This document shows positions 6,308 to 14,180 of a stretch of 33,605 bases of DNA, in pieces. The number at the start of each line of letters is the position of its first letter. The first letter of the stretch is position 1. Made by a program: the position numbers and the translations under genes. Source of the DNA: a virus; IMG/VR virus record IMGVR_UViG_3300047157_000090, positions 1 through 33,605 of that record, one strand, 5' to 3'. Under the pieces are notes generated by a model that had not been told where the DNA came from, made no database searches, and worked only from the letters and a program-made list of their open reading frames with translations.

Positions 6308-6691
6308 ATGGAGTTAAAAGACGATTTAAATTACGCTGATAAAAGAATAATCAAAACATTGTTTGAGTTGTTTGGATGGAATCTAAAGACATTCAAAGAA
6401 TATGAAAATCTAGCACTTGTTCGTGCTGATTTTTACCCTGTTGGTTATGTTCTTGCTATCAGCAATAAAGCAATAATAATTTGTGAAGGTCAGAGTGTTT
6501 TTACATATAAGAATAAAGAATATAATGACTTTGAAGAATTATTAAATACAATAGGCTCTAGGGCTTATTCCACGTTTCCTAATTGGCAGGTAGGAATAGA
6601 GAAAGAGTGGACAATTAGAAAGAATGGTAAATGGGTTGGCTCATTTTCAAATCTTTCTGATATGCCGTATAGAAAACAGGTAAGGTGTTAA
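6308..6691 (+). CDS. Hypothetical protein preceding the ribonucleotide reductase
   Basis: The 127-residue product starts MELKDDLNYADKRIIKTLFE. It has a helical N-terminus and a beta-rich centre (VGYVLAISNKAIIICEGQSV followed by FTYKNKEY), and ends in a basic segment. It sits 3 bases upstream of the ribonucleotide reductase start and shares its leader hairpins, so it may be co-regulated. No family is recognised; conserved catalytic residues cannot be named. Confidence 0.6.
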   Translation: MELKDDLNYADKRIIKTLFELFGWNLKTFKEYENLALVRADFYPVGYVLAISNKAIIICEGQSVFTYKNKEYNDFEELLNTIGSRAYSTFPNWQVGIEKEWTIRKNGKWVGSFSNLSDMPYRKQVRC

Positions 6692-6694
6692 AAA

Positions 6695-8551
6695 ATGGAG
6701 TTAAGTAATAAAATATTATCAGATATAACAGTATATATGAAGTACGCTAAATGGCGTGAATTAGATTGGAGAAGAGAAACTTGGGATGAGATTTGCGATA
6801 GAAATATGCAAATGCACATTAAGAAATATCCTGAGTTAAAGTCAGACATAGAGATGGTGTATGCCCTTCATGTAAAGACTAGAAAGATTCTTCCCTCTAT
6901 GAGGTCATTTCAGTTTGCAGGTAAGTCAGTAGAGATTTCACCTAACCGTATATACAATTGTGCATATATGCCTGTTGATGACATTGCCTGTTTTTCAGAA
7001 GCAATGTTCTTATTACTTGGTGGAACAGGAGTAGGTTATTCTGTTCAAAGACATCATGTAATTAAATTACCAGAAATTAGATTACCTAACCCTAACAGAA
7101 CAAGAAAGATAGTTATCGAAGATTCTATTATGGGATGGGCTGATGCAATCAAAGATTTGTTCCGTTCATATACAGGAGAGTTAACACAAACACCTAGGTT
7201 CATTTATGATGATATTAGACCTAAAGGTGCAAGACTAAAAACAAGTGGTGGTAAAGCGCCCGGAGCAGCGCCTTTAAAGAAAGCAATGGTTATTATTGAA
7301 GGTATTCTTCAGAATAAGACTAACGGTAGTTATCTTACTCCTTTAGAATGCCATGATATATTATGTCATATTGCTGATGCAGTATTATCTGGCGGTATCA
7401 GACGAGCAGCAATGATTAGTTTGTTTAGTGCTGATGATTCATCAATGATTAATTGTAAAGCAGGTCATTTCTGGGAGACTAACCCTCAGAGAGCAAGAGC
7501 AAACAATTCAGCAGTAATTCAAAGACATAAGATAAAGAAAGATTTCTTTCTTGATTTATGGAAAAAGATAGAAGAAGGTGGTTCAGGAGAACCCGGAGTT
7601 TATTTCACTAATGACAAAGATTGGGGAACAAACCCCTGCTGCGAGATAGGATTAAGACCGTATCAATTCTGCAACTTGACTGAATTAAATACTTCTAATA
7701 TAGAAAGTCAACAAGACTTTGAAGAAAGAGCATTAGCAGCAACCTTCTTAGGAACATTACAAGCAGGTTATACTGATTTCCATTACCTTAGAGATATATG
7801 GAAAGAAACTACTGAAAGAGATGCTTTACTTGGAGTTTCAATGACAGGTTTAGCAAGCAATAAAGTATCTAATTTAGATATAGTAGGTGTAGTCCATAAG
7901 ATGAAAGCATACAATGCTGAGATTGCAGAAAAGATAGGAATAAACCCTGCTGCAAGATTAACTTGTGTTAAACCATCAGGAACAGCATCATGTGTATTAG
8001 GCACATCGAGTGGTATTCATGCTTGGCATTCTGCTTATTATATTAGAAGAGTGCGAGTTAAAGACAATGAACCTATTTGTAAATATTTAGTAGACAACCA
8101 TCCTGAATTAGTTCAGAGAGATGTATTTGATGCAGAAGGTCATGTTATAGAAATACCTCAGAATGCTCCTGCGGGTGCGCTAACAGTAGATGATGAAGAT
8201 TCGTTTATGTTCCTTGAAAGAGTAAAACACGCATCAACACATTGGGTTCAACCCGGCCATTCAGACGGTCAGAATAGCCACAATGTTTCTGCTACTGTTT
8301 ATATTAAAGAAGAAGATTGGGATGCAGTAGGAGAATGGATGTGGCAGAATAGACATTTCTATAATGGTTTATCTTGTTTCCCTGAGAATCAAAAATATGC
8401 ACAGGCTCCATTTGAGAAATGCAGTAAAGAAGTATACGATAAGATGATGCAATCTTTGAAGAATGTAGATTTAACTCAAATTATTGAACATGATGATTCT
8501 TCTGATTTCGGGAATGACCCTGCTTGTGCGGGTGGTGCTTGTGAAATCTAA
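6695..8551 (+). CDS. nrdJ: Class II (adenosylcobalamin-dependent) ribonucleotide reductase
   Basis: The enzyme makes deoxyribonucleotides for viral DNA synthesis using a cobalamin-generated thiyl radical. The 618-residue protein matches the monomeric Lactobacillus leichmannii type. The active-site motif NPCCEIGL places N313, C315 and E317 where that enzyme has N406, C408 and E410. C326 (FCNLTE) is 11 residues on, as C419 is from C408. C89 in YNCAYMP is the partner of the substrate-reducing pair. The C-terminal CAGGAC (C611, C616) has the same five-residue spacing as the external redox pair C731/C736. LLGGTGVGYSV and VKPSGTASCVLG are further family motifs. No NrdB or activase is needed, but cobalamin must come from the host. 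It is shorter than the 739-residue relative. No intein is visible. Confidence 0.93.
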   Translation: MELSNKILSDITVYMKYAKWRELDWRRETWDEICDRNMQMHIKKYPELKSDIEMVYALHVKTRKILPSMRSFQFAGKSVEISPNRIYNCAYMPVDDIACFSEAMFLLLGGTGVGYSVQRHHVIKLPEIRLPNPNRTRKIVIEDSIMGWADAIKDLFRSYTGELTQTPRFIYDDIRPKGARLKTSGGKAPGAAPLKKAMVIIEGILQNKTNGSYLTPLECHDILCHIADAVLSGGIRRAAMISLFSADDSSMINCKAGHFWETNPQRARANNSAVIQRHKIKKDFFLDLWKKIEEGGSGEPGVYFTNDKDWGTNPCCEIGLRPYQFCNLTELNTSNIESQQDFEERALAATFLGTLQAGYTDFHYLRDIWKETTERDALLGVSMTGLASNKVSNLDIVGVVHKMKAYNAEIAEKIGINPAARLTCVKPSGTASCVLGTSSGIHAWHSAYYIRRVRVKDNEPICKYLVDNHPELVQRDVFDAEGHVIEIPQNAPAGALTVDDEDSFMFLERVKHASTHWVQPGHSDGQNSHNVSATVYIKEEDWDAVGEWMWQNRHFYNGLSCFPENQKYAQAPFEKCSKEVYDKMMQSLKNVDLTQIIEHDDSSDFGNDPACAGGACEI

Positions 8552-8882
8552 ATATCCGATAACAAGTATTAAAGAATTAGAAATGATAAAGGAAGATTTG
8601 ATAGCAGTTTGTTCTACTATCGAAACTGTCCTACCTACATTATCTTCTAGATATCAAGGAAGAAGTTATTCCTATGTAGATAAAAGAACAGCCTTGCTCG
8701 CTGTTAATCGAGCAATAGAGGACACTGTTAAAGGTGAACTTGACGTTACAAATCTCTTACGTTATTTGCGTAGACTTTTTATAGTAAGTGGAAAGGTTAC
8801 AAATGACGAAGAGTTTGATAAGTTTTTAGTTGAGATGTATCAACTAGCCAAATATAAAGAAGTGAATAAAGATGAAATGTAA
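8541..8882 (+). CDS. Hypothetical helical protein
   Basis: The 113-residue protein starts at GTG 8541 inside the end of the reductase gene (11-base overlap), with GGTGGT at 8531-8536 as the ribosome-binding site. The frame extends upstream to 8484, but that part merely shadows the reductase. The sequence is mostly helical (IKELEMIKEDLIAVCSTIET; TALLAVNRAIEDTVKGELDV) with a basic stretch LLRYLRRLF. The function is unknown; its coupling to the reductase may be only positional. Confidence 0.6.
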   Translation: MKSKYPITSIKELEMIKEDLIAVCSTIETVLPTLSSRYQGRSYSYVDKRTALLAVNRAIEDTVKGELDVTNLLRYLRRLFIVSGKVTNDEEFDKFLVEMYQLAKYKEVNKDEM

Positions 8883-9303
8883 ATGTGGTAATGAAAAGTT
8901 TATGCTAGAATGGGGTAAATTGAAATGTGCAGAATGTGGCACTAGACAATATATACGATATTCAGCAGAAGAACATAAAATAATGAAGAACGAAAAACAC
9001 TATTTCTGGGCAGTATTAACGCCTAAGTTTATAGAAGCAAGAGACAAGCACTTTCCTGAGATTGAGGATGATGTAATTATAAATATGTGTAAAGACATAG
9101 AAAAATATTACAAGGGCAAATGGCCTAAAGTGCATTGTAAAACTACTGCAAGTAAGTGGAGAGGTAAACATATCTATTGGAGATATAAGTTTAATCCTCA
9201 TAAAAAACGTGCAGAAGTAGTTATGAGTAATATAACAAATAGTGATAGAATACAAGATAGAAGAAAAGAAGAAGTTAAGTTTGTAACGGTGGATTTTAAA
9301 TGA
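8872..9303 (+). CDS. Zinc-ribbon protein
   Basis: The 143-residue product opens with a four-Cys ribbon: MKCKCGNEKF then KLKCAECGTRQYIRY (C3, C5, C19, C22). The rest is basic and aromatic (KGKWPKVHCKTTASKWRGKH, then IYWRYKF), consistent with nucleic-acid binding. The start overlaps the previous stop by 11 bases. No known transcription-factor family is recognised beyond the ribbon. Confidence 0.65.
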   Translation: MKCKCGNEKFMLEWGKLKCAECGTRQYIRYSAEEHKIMKNEKHYFWAVLTPKFIEARDKHFPEIEDDVIINMCKDIEKYYKGKWPKVHCKTTASKWRGKHIYWRYKFNPHKKRAEVVMSNITNSDRIQDRRKEEVKFVTVDFK

Positions 9304-9755
9304 ATGAAATGATAATATATAAAGAAAGTAGTAAAAGTAAATTGATAGCAGCATATAGACAGTATTTAAGAGATGAATTGAATATTAAAATCGAAGAAGA
9401 AAATGCTCGCAATAATAGTAAAAAGAGATTAGTAAATAAATATACTAATCTAAAAAGACCTGAAATAGATAGTAATCCTATATCTTGGAATAAGTTTAGA
9501 AGATTACCTAAATCAGCAATTGTAGTGCATTTGTTTATGGAAGGTTGTAATCCTGATTATGTATCTAATTTTGTTATGGAAAAGGAGTCTGCTGCTAAGG
9601 ATGTAAAAGGTGCTATATTCTGTTTCCATTCTAAAGGTAAAGATAGTAAAAAGGGATTCCATTGGTGTAATTCTAAATGTTGTGAGTCATATAAACATCA
9701 AACTTATACACGCTTTTTTACTAAAGGGGTGAAGATAAATGACTCTTCCGTATGA
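9300..9755 (+). CDS. Hypothetical protein with Cys/His-rich C-terminus
   Basis: The 151-residue protein is basic and helical at the N-terminus (SKSKLIAAYRQYLRDELNI). It ends with a cluster IFCFHSK, HWCNSKCCESYKH (four Cys, several His) suggestive of a structural metal site. The segment FMEGCNPDYVSNFV lies in between. It starts at an ATGA junction with GGTGGAT upstream and overlaps the next gene by 17 bases. The function is unknown. Confidence 0.6.
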   Translation: MNEMIIYKESSKSKLIAAYRQYLRDELNIKIEEENARNNSKKRLVNKYTNLKRPEIDSNPISWNKFRRLPKSAIVVHLFMEGCNPDYVSNFVMEKESAAKDVKGAIFCFHSKGKDSKKGFHWCNSKCCESYKHQTYTRFFTKGVKINDSSV

Positions 9756-11061
9756 ATATAACATAGAGTTTGTAATAAGACAGGTTGATGATAGTGGTAA
9801 TACACACACCACTAAAACTAGGATTAAATCATCTTATGATATACCACAAGCACAGAATTACTCAATGGAAGGACATCAACGTGTTCATCTTAAACTAGAT
9901 GCTATCGGAAAGAAAAAAGGAGACCCTTTGATTATATCAATGGCTTCTCAAATAAGAAAGTTTTTTGGTTGGGGTACTAGAAGTAATTATGCATATGCTT
10001 CTGCTCCTGATATATTCAAAATACAGATTCATTTTGAAAATGGTGCTATGATGTTCATTGAAAAGAAATCACCGTATTACTATTTGATGGGTAATCGTCT
10101 CACTAAAAAGAATGTAATGATGCCATTGGCTAGAACAATATTCCATTCGTGCTTTGAGAAAGATTCTCTTAAGTTGACTGAATATATGTTTAAGATGATA
10201 GCATTACCTGAAAATGTTCAGTATGTTCTAGAAAATAGAACACCTTATTGGTTTTTTGATACAGGAGAACCTGATGAATGGGGTCAAGTACATAGAACAA
10301 AAATTGAGGTCAGACTTAATACGAAAATGATTGCCACTCAAAAGGCTGCATTAGAAATATCAGATGGTGTATGGTGTCCAATTGATATTGATGACCTTGA
10401 TAAGTTTGTTAACTATTATTATCATAATCATACTAGAGGTAAGAAATGGGCGTATAAATCTCCTAACAAGATTTGGGAAATGTTAGTAGGTACTGCTCCA
10501 ACAGATGCTCAATCACATCTTATGTTAGAGTTTCTAAGACAGAACAGAACTGATAAGATGGTTGAAGATAGAGCAAAGGAATTAATGAAAAGTCTAACTG
10601 TTAAATATCCTGATAGAATTAAAATATTAGAAGTACCTGCCAAAGAAGAAGGCAAGACAGCAGAAATTATGATAATTAAAGGTAAATTGATGGATTGGAT
10701 TATTGTAGAGCAACCTTATAAAACTGCAACTCAAAAAGTTAAAACTTATTCCTTTGTAAGTAAGGAATGTTTAAGCCATGAAATTAGTGAACCTGATGTA
10801 CTTGAAGGTAGATGTAATTTCAAACAATTTGGTGCGCGTATAGGAATGGTAAAAGGGCCAATTTGTATTGATAACATCCATACTAATTCTAGTGTTGGAG
10901 ACCAATATGCTGCTAGAGCATTAGCATTATTGAATGATAAAATTACTGTTGATTTAGTATATACTATCAAAAAATATGTACCTGTAGTTTGTTATTCTGG
11001 TGAAGTAGAATCTAGACTTCCTGATAGTTTAGAAGGTATAGATTGGAATGGGGTATTGTAA
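9739..11061 (+). CDS. Large protein of unknown function
   Basis: The 440-residue product has GGGGTGA upstream. It shows several beta-rich segments (EYNIEFVIRQVDDSGNTHTT; IFKIQIHFENGAMMFIEKK), aromatic patches (SPYYYLMGNR; RTPYWFFDTGEPDEW) and a helical middle. Scattered Cys residues do not form an obvious site, and no P-loop, nuclease or methyltransferase motif is seen. It directly precedes the TFB gene with a TAATG overlap, so the two are co-translated. Its length and position suggest a conserved core function, perhaps in transcription or DNA packaging, but I cannot assign it. Confidence 0.7.
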   Translation: MTLPYEYNIEFVIRQVDDSGNTHTTKTRIKSSYDIPQAQNYSMEGHQRVHLKLDAIGKKKGDPLIISMASQIRKFFGWGTRSNYAYASAPDIFKIQIHFENGAMMFIEKKSPYYYLMGNRLTKKNVMMPLARTIFHSCFEKDSLKLTEYMFKMIALPENVQYVLENRTPYWFFDTGEPDEWGQVHRTKIEVRLNTKMIATQKAALEISDGVWCPIDIDDLDKFVNYYYHNHTRGKKWAYKSPNKIWEMLVGTAPTDAQSHLMLEFLRQNRTDKMVEDRAKELMKSLTVKYPDRIKILEVPAKEEGKTAEIMIIKGKLMDWIIVEQPYKTATQKVKTYSFVSKECLSHEISEPDVLEGRCNFKQFGARIGMVKGPICIDNIHTNSSVGDQYAARALALLNDKITVDLVYTIKKYVPVVCYSGEVESRLPDSLEGIDWNGVL

Positions 11062-11972
11062 TGCAATGTATGGTGTGTAAAAGCCATAAAAATTATATTG
11101 ATGATAGATTAGGAGAAAAGGTTTGTGTTGATTGTGGATATGTAATGGTATCTAATATATCAGAAGAAACTATTTCTCCTAATCTTCCTAACGATGAGTA
11201 TAGATTGGGTGATAGAGGTAGTCTAGGTTCTCATATGTCTTTGGTTGGTAATCAATCTTTGATTAGAAAGTTGAAGAGAACACAAGATGTATTTTCTAAA
11301 AAACTAGACTCTAACCTAGTTAAAGGTCAAATGGAATGCAATATGATTTTAAGTCCATGGCTTCCAAATAATAATCTTAAGGATAGAGTTCATTCATATT
11401 ACAAGAGATTCTACTCAGATAGATATACTTGGAGATATACTATCTCAGTTAGAGCAACAGCATTAGTATTCTTAGTTTTGAGAGAAAATGGTATTCCTAT
11501 ATCTATTTCTCAATTGTCTAAAGATAACAATGAAGATAAGTTTAGAGTATCAAAAGCAGTCAGGTACTTTGCTAGACAAATAAACAAACCTTGGTTATTG
11601 CATCAAGTGTCTGTTGATAGTTGGGCTGATAAAGTAGCACAGGATTTGTTTAGTAACAATAAATTAATTGATGAATCAAGTTTTAGAAACGACTTAAGAG
11701 TTGTAACACAATATGTAAGTCAGATAATATCTGATAGAGGATTGTATTTCTCTAAAGGACACATGGCTTCATGCGTGTGGATAACCTGTTTGTTAAGAAC
11801 AACAGGTTCATGGCCTGAGTTTACTCAAGCCGAGATTGCTAATAGTTGTAAATGTGGAACATTAACAATTAGAAACAATAATAATAGCATATATAATATG
11901 TTAGCAGTAAACAAAAAAATGCTTAAAGCATTAACCGTAAACAATTTTGTAGCAGGTGTAAGATATGAATAA
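11061..11972 (+). CDS. tfb: Archaeal transcription factor B (TFIIB-like)
   Basis: TFB bridges TBP-bound promoters and archaeal RNA polymerase. The 303-residue protein has the N-terminal zinc ribbon CMVC...CVDC (C3, C6, C22, C25) ending in CGYV. A linker with EYRLGDRGSLGS resembles the B-finger region. Two cyclin-like helical repeats follow (about 80-180 and 185-300), including the RATALVFLVLRENG and SQLSKDNNEDKFRVSKAVRYF recognition-type helices. The start at 11061 is a TAATG overlap; an in-frame extension to 11043 is less likely. The divergent sequence suggests a virus-specific factor that redirects host polymerase to viral promoters. No TBP or polymerase subunit gene is in this window. Confidence 0.85.
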   Translation: MQCMVCKSHKNYIDDRLGEKVCVDCGYVMVSNISEETISPNLPNDEYRLGDRGSLGSHMSLVGNQSLIRKLKRTQDVFSKKLDSNLVKGQMECNMILSPWLPNNNLKDRVHSYYKRFYSDRYTWRYTISVRATALVFLVLRENGIPISISQLSKDNNEDKFRVSKAVRYFARQINKPWLLHQVSVDSWADKVAQDLFSNNKLIDESSFRNDLRVVTQYVSQIISDRGLYFSKGHMASCVWITCLLRTTGSWPEFTQAEIANSCKCGTLTIRNNNNSIYNMLAVNKKMLKALTVNNFVAGVRYE

Positions 11973-12564
11973 AAAAGAAGAAAAAAGAAAGATATTAATA
12001 ATAGGCGTAGGTGGAATAGGGAGTTACTTGACTCCTTTATTACATAAAACAGGGTTGTATGATTTACATATTGCCGACCCTGATATTGTTGAAGAAAAGA
12101 ATCTGTATTATCAGAACTTTAACACAAGTCACTTAGGAAAAAAGAAAGTAAATTGTATTGTTGAACATGATGTCTTAGGTTTAAGACACATATATCCAAT
12201 ATTAACTGATAGTCAATTAGAAGGTGGATATGATTTAATAATATGTTGTGCAGATAACCTAGACGCAAGACGTTTAGTTTATAGGCAAGGGTTTGGAGAT
12301 AATGCAAAGACTATGTGGTTGGATTTGAGAGCGCAAGGTAGAAATGGTGCATTGATTAGTTGTCTTGCAGACCCTAAGTTTTCAGATACTTTCTTAGCAG
12401 GTGAAGAGGGTTCGTTTAGTTGTCAAGGTGCATCATTTAATGATACAACTCAGAAACAAAACTTACACTTTACTCATGTAGCAATAGCGGGTATTGGAGC
12501 GCAATGGATTCAAAGATTCTTCAATGAAGAACAAGTAAAAGATAAAATGGTAATAAATATATGA
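11965..12564 (+). CDS. E1-like (ThiF/MoeB/UbaA family) activating enzyme
   Basis: E1-like enzymes adenylate the C-terminal Gly of ubiquitin-like proteins. The 199-residue protein has the glycine-rich nucleotide motif GVGGIG (14-19), acidic ADPD (D38, D40), NLYYQNF in place of the usual NLNRQ, the HLGKKKV lysine region (59-61) and CADNLDARR (D97), as in ThiF and MoeB. Candidate catalytic cysteines are C133 and C153 (SFSCQG). The Arg of NLNRQ is Tyr here, and the structural zinc CxxC pairs of MoeB/ThiF are missing, so it is a compact divergent version. It lies between TFB and Myb-like genes, 1.1 kb before the JAMM protease and 5.7 kb after the ubiquitin-like gene. No E2 gene is seen. Thiamin or molybdopterin roles are less likely in a virus. 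Confidence 0.82.
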   Translation: MNKKEEKRKILIIGVGGIGSYLTPLLHKTGLYDLHIADPDIVEEKNLYYQNFNTSHLGKKKVNCIVEHDVLGLRHIYPILTDSQLEGGYDLIICCADNLDARRLVYRQGFGDNAKTMWLDLRAQGRNGALISCLADPKFSDTFLAGEEGSFSCQGASFNDTTQKQNLHFTHVAIAGIGAQWIQRFFNEEQVKDKMVINI

Positions 12565-12574
12565 AGGTGATTAA

Positions 12575-13162
12575 ATGAGAGGAAAAACGTGGACAGAAGA
12601 AGAAAAAACAACAATGATGAACTTAGCAATGTCAACTAATATGACAACACAAGAAGTAACAGATATGTTGAATGAAAGATATAATAACAAGAGAACAACT
12701 AAATCTGTGGAATCTAAAAAGAATAGAGTCCTAGAAGAATTAGGTGTGATTGATAAGAAAACAAAAGATGTGAATGTAATGACAAAAATAGAAAACAGAA
12801 ACTCTAGAAAAGGTTGGACAACAGCAGAGGATAGAGTATTAATAGATGAATGGACAGCAGAAAAAAGAAAGCAAGAGAAAATTGCCACTAAATTGGGTAG
12901 AAGTGTAGGTTCTTGTGCTTCTAGGATTTGGAGAATAAAAAAGAATCCTCAGTATTTTCATGCTTTATTAGATGGAGCAACTGTAAATCTACATCAGATA
13001 GAAATGACAGGAGATATGAGTGTTCGTTCTGAGTATGACTTAACAGATAACACTCTTTTAGATAGAAGTTATAGATGGCTTAAAACAAGAAAAGAAAGAA
13101 AGCAACGCAAAAGAAAAGAAAAAATAGAAAGAAAAATAAATAAACTAAGAGGTAGATTATAA
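12575..13162 (+). CDS. DNA-binding protein with two Myb/SANT-like repeats
   Basis: The 195-residue protein has two Trp-led helix-turn-helix repeats. The first is at residues 5-52 (TWTEEEKTTMMNLAMSTNMT, then TKSVESKKNRVL). The second is at about 80-120 (GWTTAEDRVLIDEWTAEKRK, then LGRSVGSCASRIWRI). The C-terminus is extremely basic (RKERKQRKRKEKIERKINKL), suggesting DNA or RNA binding. The start has AGGTGAT upstream. The repeat pattern matches that of the proteins at 1496 and 13162, so these may be paralogs. It ends on a shared base with the next gene. Confidence 0.7.
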   Translation: MRGKTWTEEEKTTMMNLAMSTNMTTQEVTDMLNERYNNKRTTKSVESKKNRVLEELGVIDKKTKDVNVMTKIENRNSRKGWTTAEDRVLIDEWTAEKRKQEKIATKLGRSVGSCASRIWRIKKNPQYFHALLDGATVNLHQIEMTGDMSVRSEYDLTDNTLLDRSYRWLKTRKERKQRKRKEKIERKINKLRGRL

Positions 13163-13644
13163 TGGCAAAATGGACAAAAGATGAAGAAGAAGAATTGATA
13201 CAAGGTTGGCCTGTTAAAGAGCATAGAGACTCAATAGCAGAAGAACTTGGTAGAAGTAAAGCGGCTTGCGCTGCACGTTATCGCAAGTTGATTAAAGAAA
13301 CACCTGCAAAAGATTTGACAGGCGATGCTTATGTTGAAAAGATTCGACAGATGAAAGAAGAAGTAGTTGAAGAAGTTAAAGAAGCAATTACTCCAACAAA
13401 AGCGGCACAAGAAATTAGTGAAAAGATAACTGAAATCATAGAACAAAATGAAGCAGAGTTAGTAGCAACTAATGGTAAACTGAAAGAAGTCAAAGAAGAA
13501 TTGAAGGAAGAACAAATTAGTAATGTGATTGAAGTAATGCAAGAAAACAAAGTAGAACCTACTAGAAAAGGTAGTGGTTTCGCTATAAAACTACTACTGT
13601 TAGTAGGTCTTTGTGCTACTGTATATTGGATGTGGATGCAATGA
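13162..13644 (+). CDS. Membrane-anchored Myb-like DNA-binding protein
   Basis: The 160-residue protein combines three parts. Residues 1-45 are a Myb/SANT-like domain (KWTKDEEEELIQGWPVKEHR, then LGRSKAACAARYRKLI). Residues about 55-130 are a long acidic, Lys/Glu-rich coiled coil. Residues 140-160 are a hydrophobic segment (FAIKLLLLVGLCATVYWMW) ending the protein, typical of a tail-anchored membrane protein. It would place a DNA-binding head in the cytoplasm tethered to the membrane. It sits between the E1-like and JAMM genes; the ATGA overlap with the JAMM gene implies coupled translation. A role in anchoring viral genomes to the membrane is inference. Confidence 0.7.
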   Translation: MAKWTKDEEEELIQGWPVKEHRDSIAEELGRSKAACAARYRKLIKETPAKDLTGDAYVEKIRQMKEEVVEEVKEAITPTKAAQEISEKITEIIEQNEAELVATNGKLKEVKEELKEEQISNVIEVMQENKVEPTRKGSGFAIKLLLLVGLCATVYWMWMQ

Positions 13645-14180
13645 GTAGTTGTGATTGCTGTAAAGACGGTGAGTTAGAAGTGGAAACCCCAGATTCAGGA
13701 CTTGCTAAACATATTATGAATAAAGATATTGAATATGACACACAGGTAGTTATAGAAGATTGGAAAGAACAGATAGAAGAGTCTTATGGATATGATTGGA
13801 ATATTAAGTTCCACCAAAAGATTTGGGAAATGTCATTGACTGCTTTTGATAAGCCTAGAGAGGTTCAAGTGGTTATTGATAAAAACCAAAAACTGTTTAT
13901 TAGTGTAGGTGATGGTAGTTTTGTTTCCTTTGATGGACAAGAAGGTGCATTGAAAGGAATGAAGTTGCCTTTGCGTGAATGGATTCATACACATCCGTTT
14001 GGACAAGCCTATTTCTCAGGAACAGACTTAAGAACTATTTCTATATGGGAACGTTATCTAGACTCAGCAACAGTCATAGGTAAAGACGAGGAAATGAAAA
14101 TATTCTTTAGAGTTGGTAACAATGGTGAACACTTTCAAGAATACTCTCAATATGCTTGGGTAGGAGATGAAGAAGAATGA
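13641..14180 (+). CDS. JAMM/MPN metalloprotease (JAB domain)
   Basis: JAMM enzymes cleave after the C-terminal Gly-Gly of ubiquitin-like proteins. The 179-residue protein has a complete HxH-x7-S-x2-D signature: H116, H118, S126 and D129 in HTHPFGQAYFSGTD, after a hydrophobic strand. The catalytic Glu cannot be assigned with certainty. A Cys-rich start (MSSCDCCKDG) precedes it. The start is an ATGA overlap with the membrane-anchored Myb-like gene; upstream in-frame codons shadow that gene. With the E1-like and ubiquitin-like genes it could remove the extra Cys of the latter and deconjugate it. Phage-tail JAB proteins are the alternative, but no tail gene is adjacent. The end VGDEEE doubles as the next gene's ribosome-binding region. 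Confidence 0.85.
   Translation: MSSCDCCKDGELEVETPDSGLAKHIMNKDIEYDTQVVIEDWKEQIEESYGYDWNIKFHQKIWEMSLTAFDKPREVQVVIDKNQKLFISVGDGSFVSFDGQEGALKGMKLPLREWIHTHPFGQAYFSGTDLRTISIWERYLDSATVIGKDEEMKIFFRVGNNGEHFQEYSQYAWVGDEEE

Noticed and set aside
9016-9354. 112-codon frame on the - strand
   Set aside because: Antisense shadow of the zinc-ribbon gene at 8872; composition is Phe/Tyr/Ile-rich without motifs.
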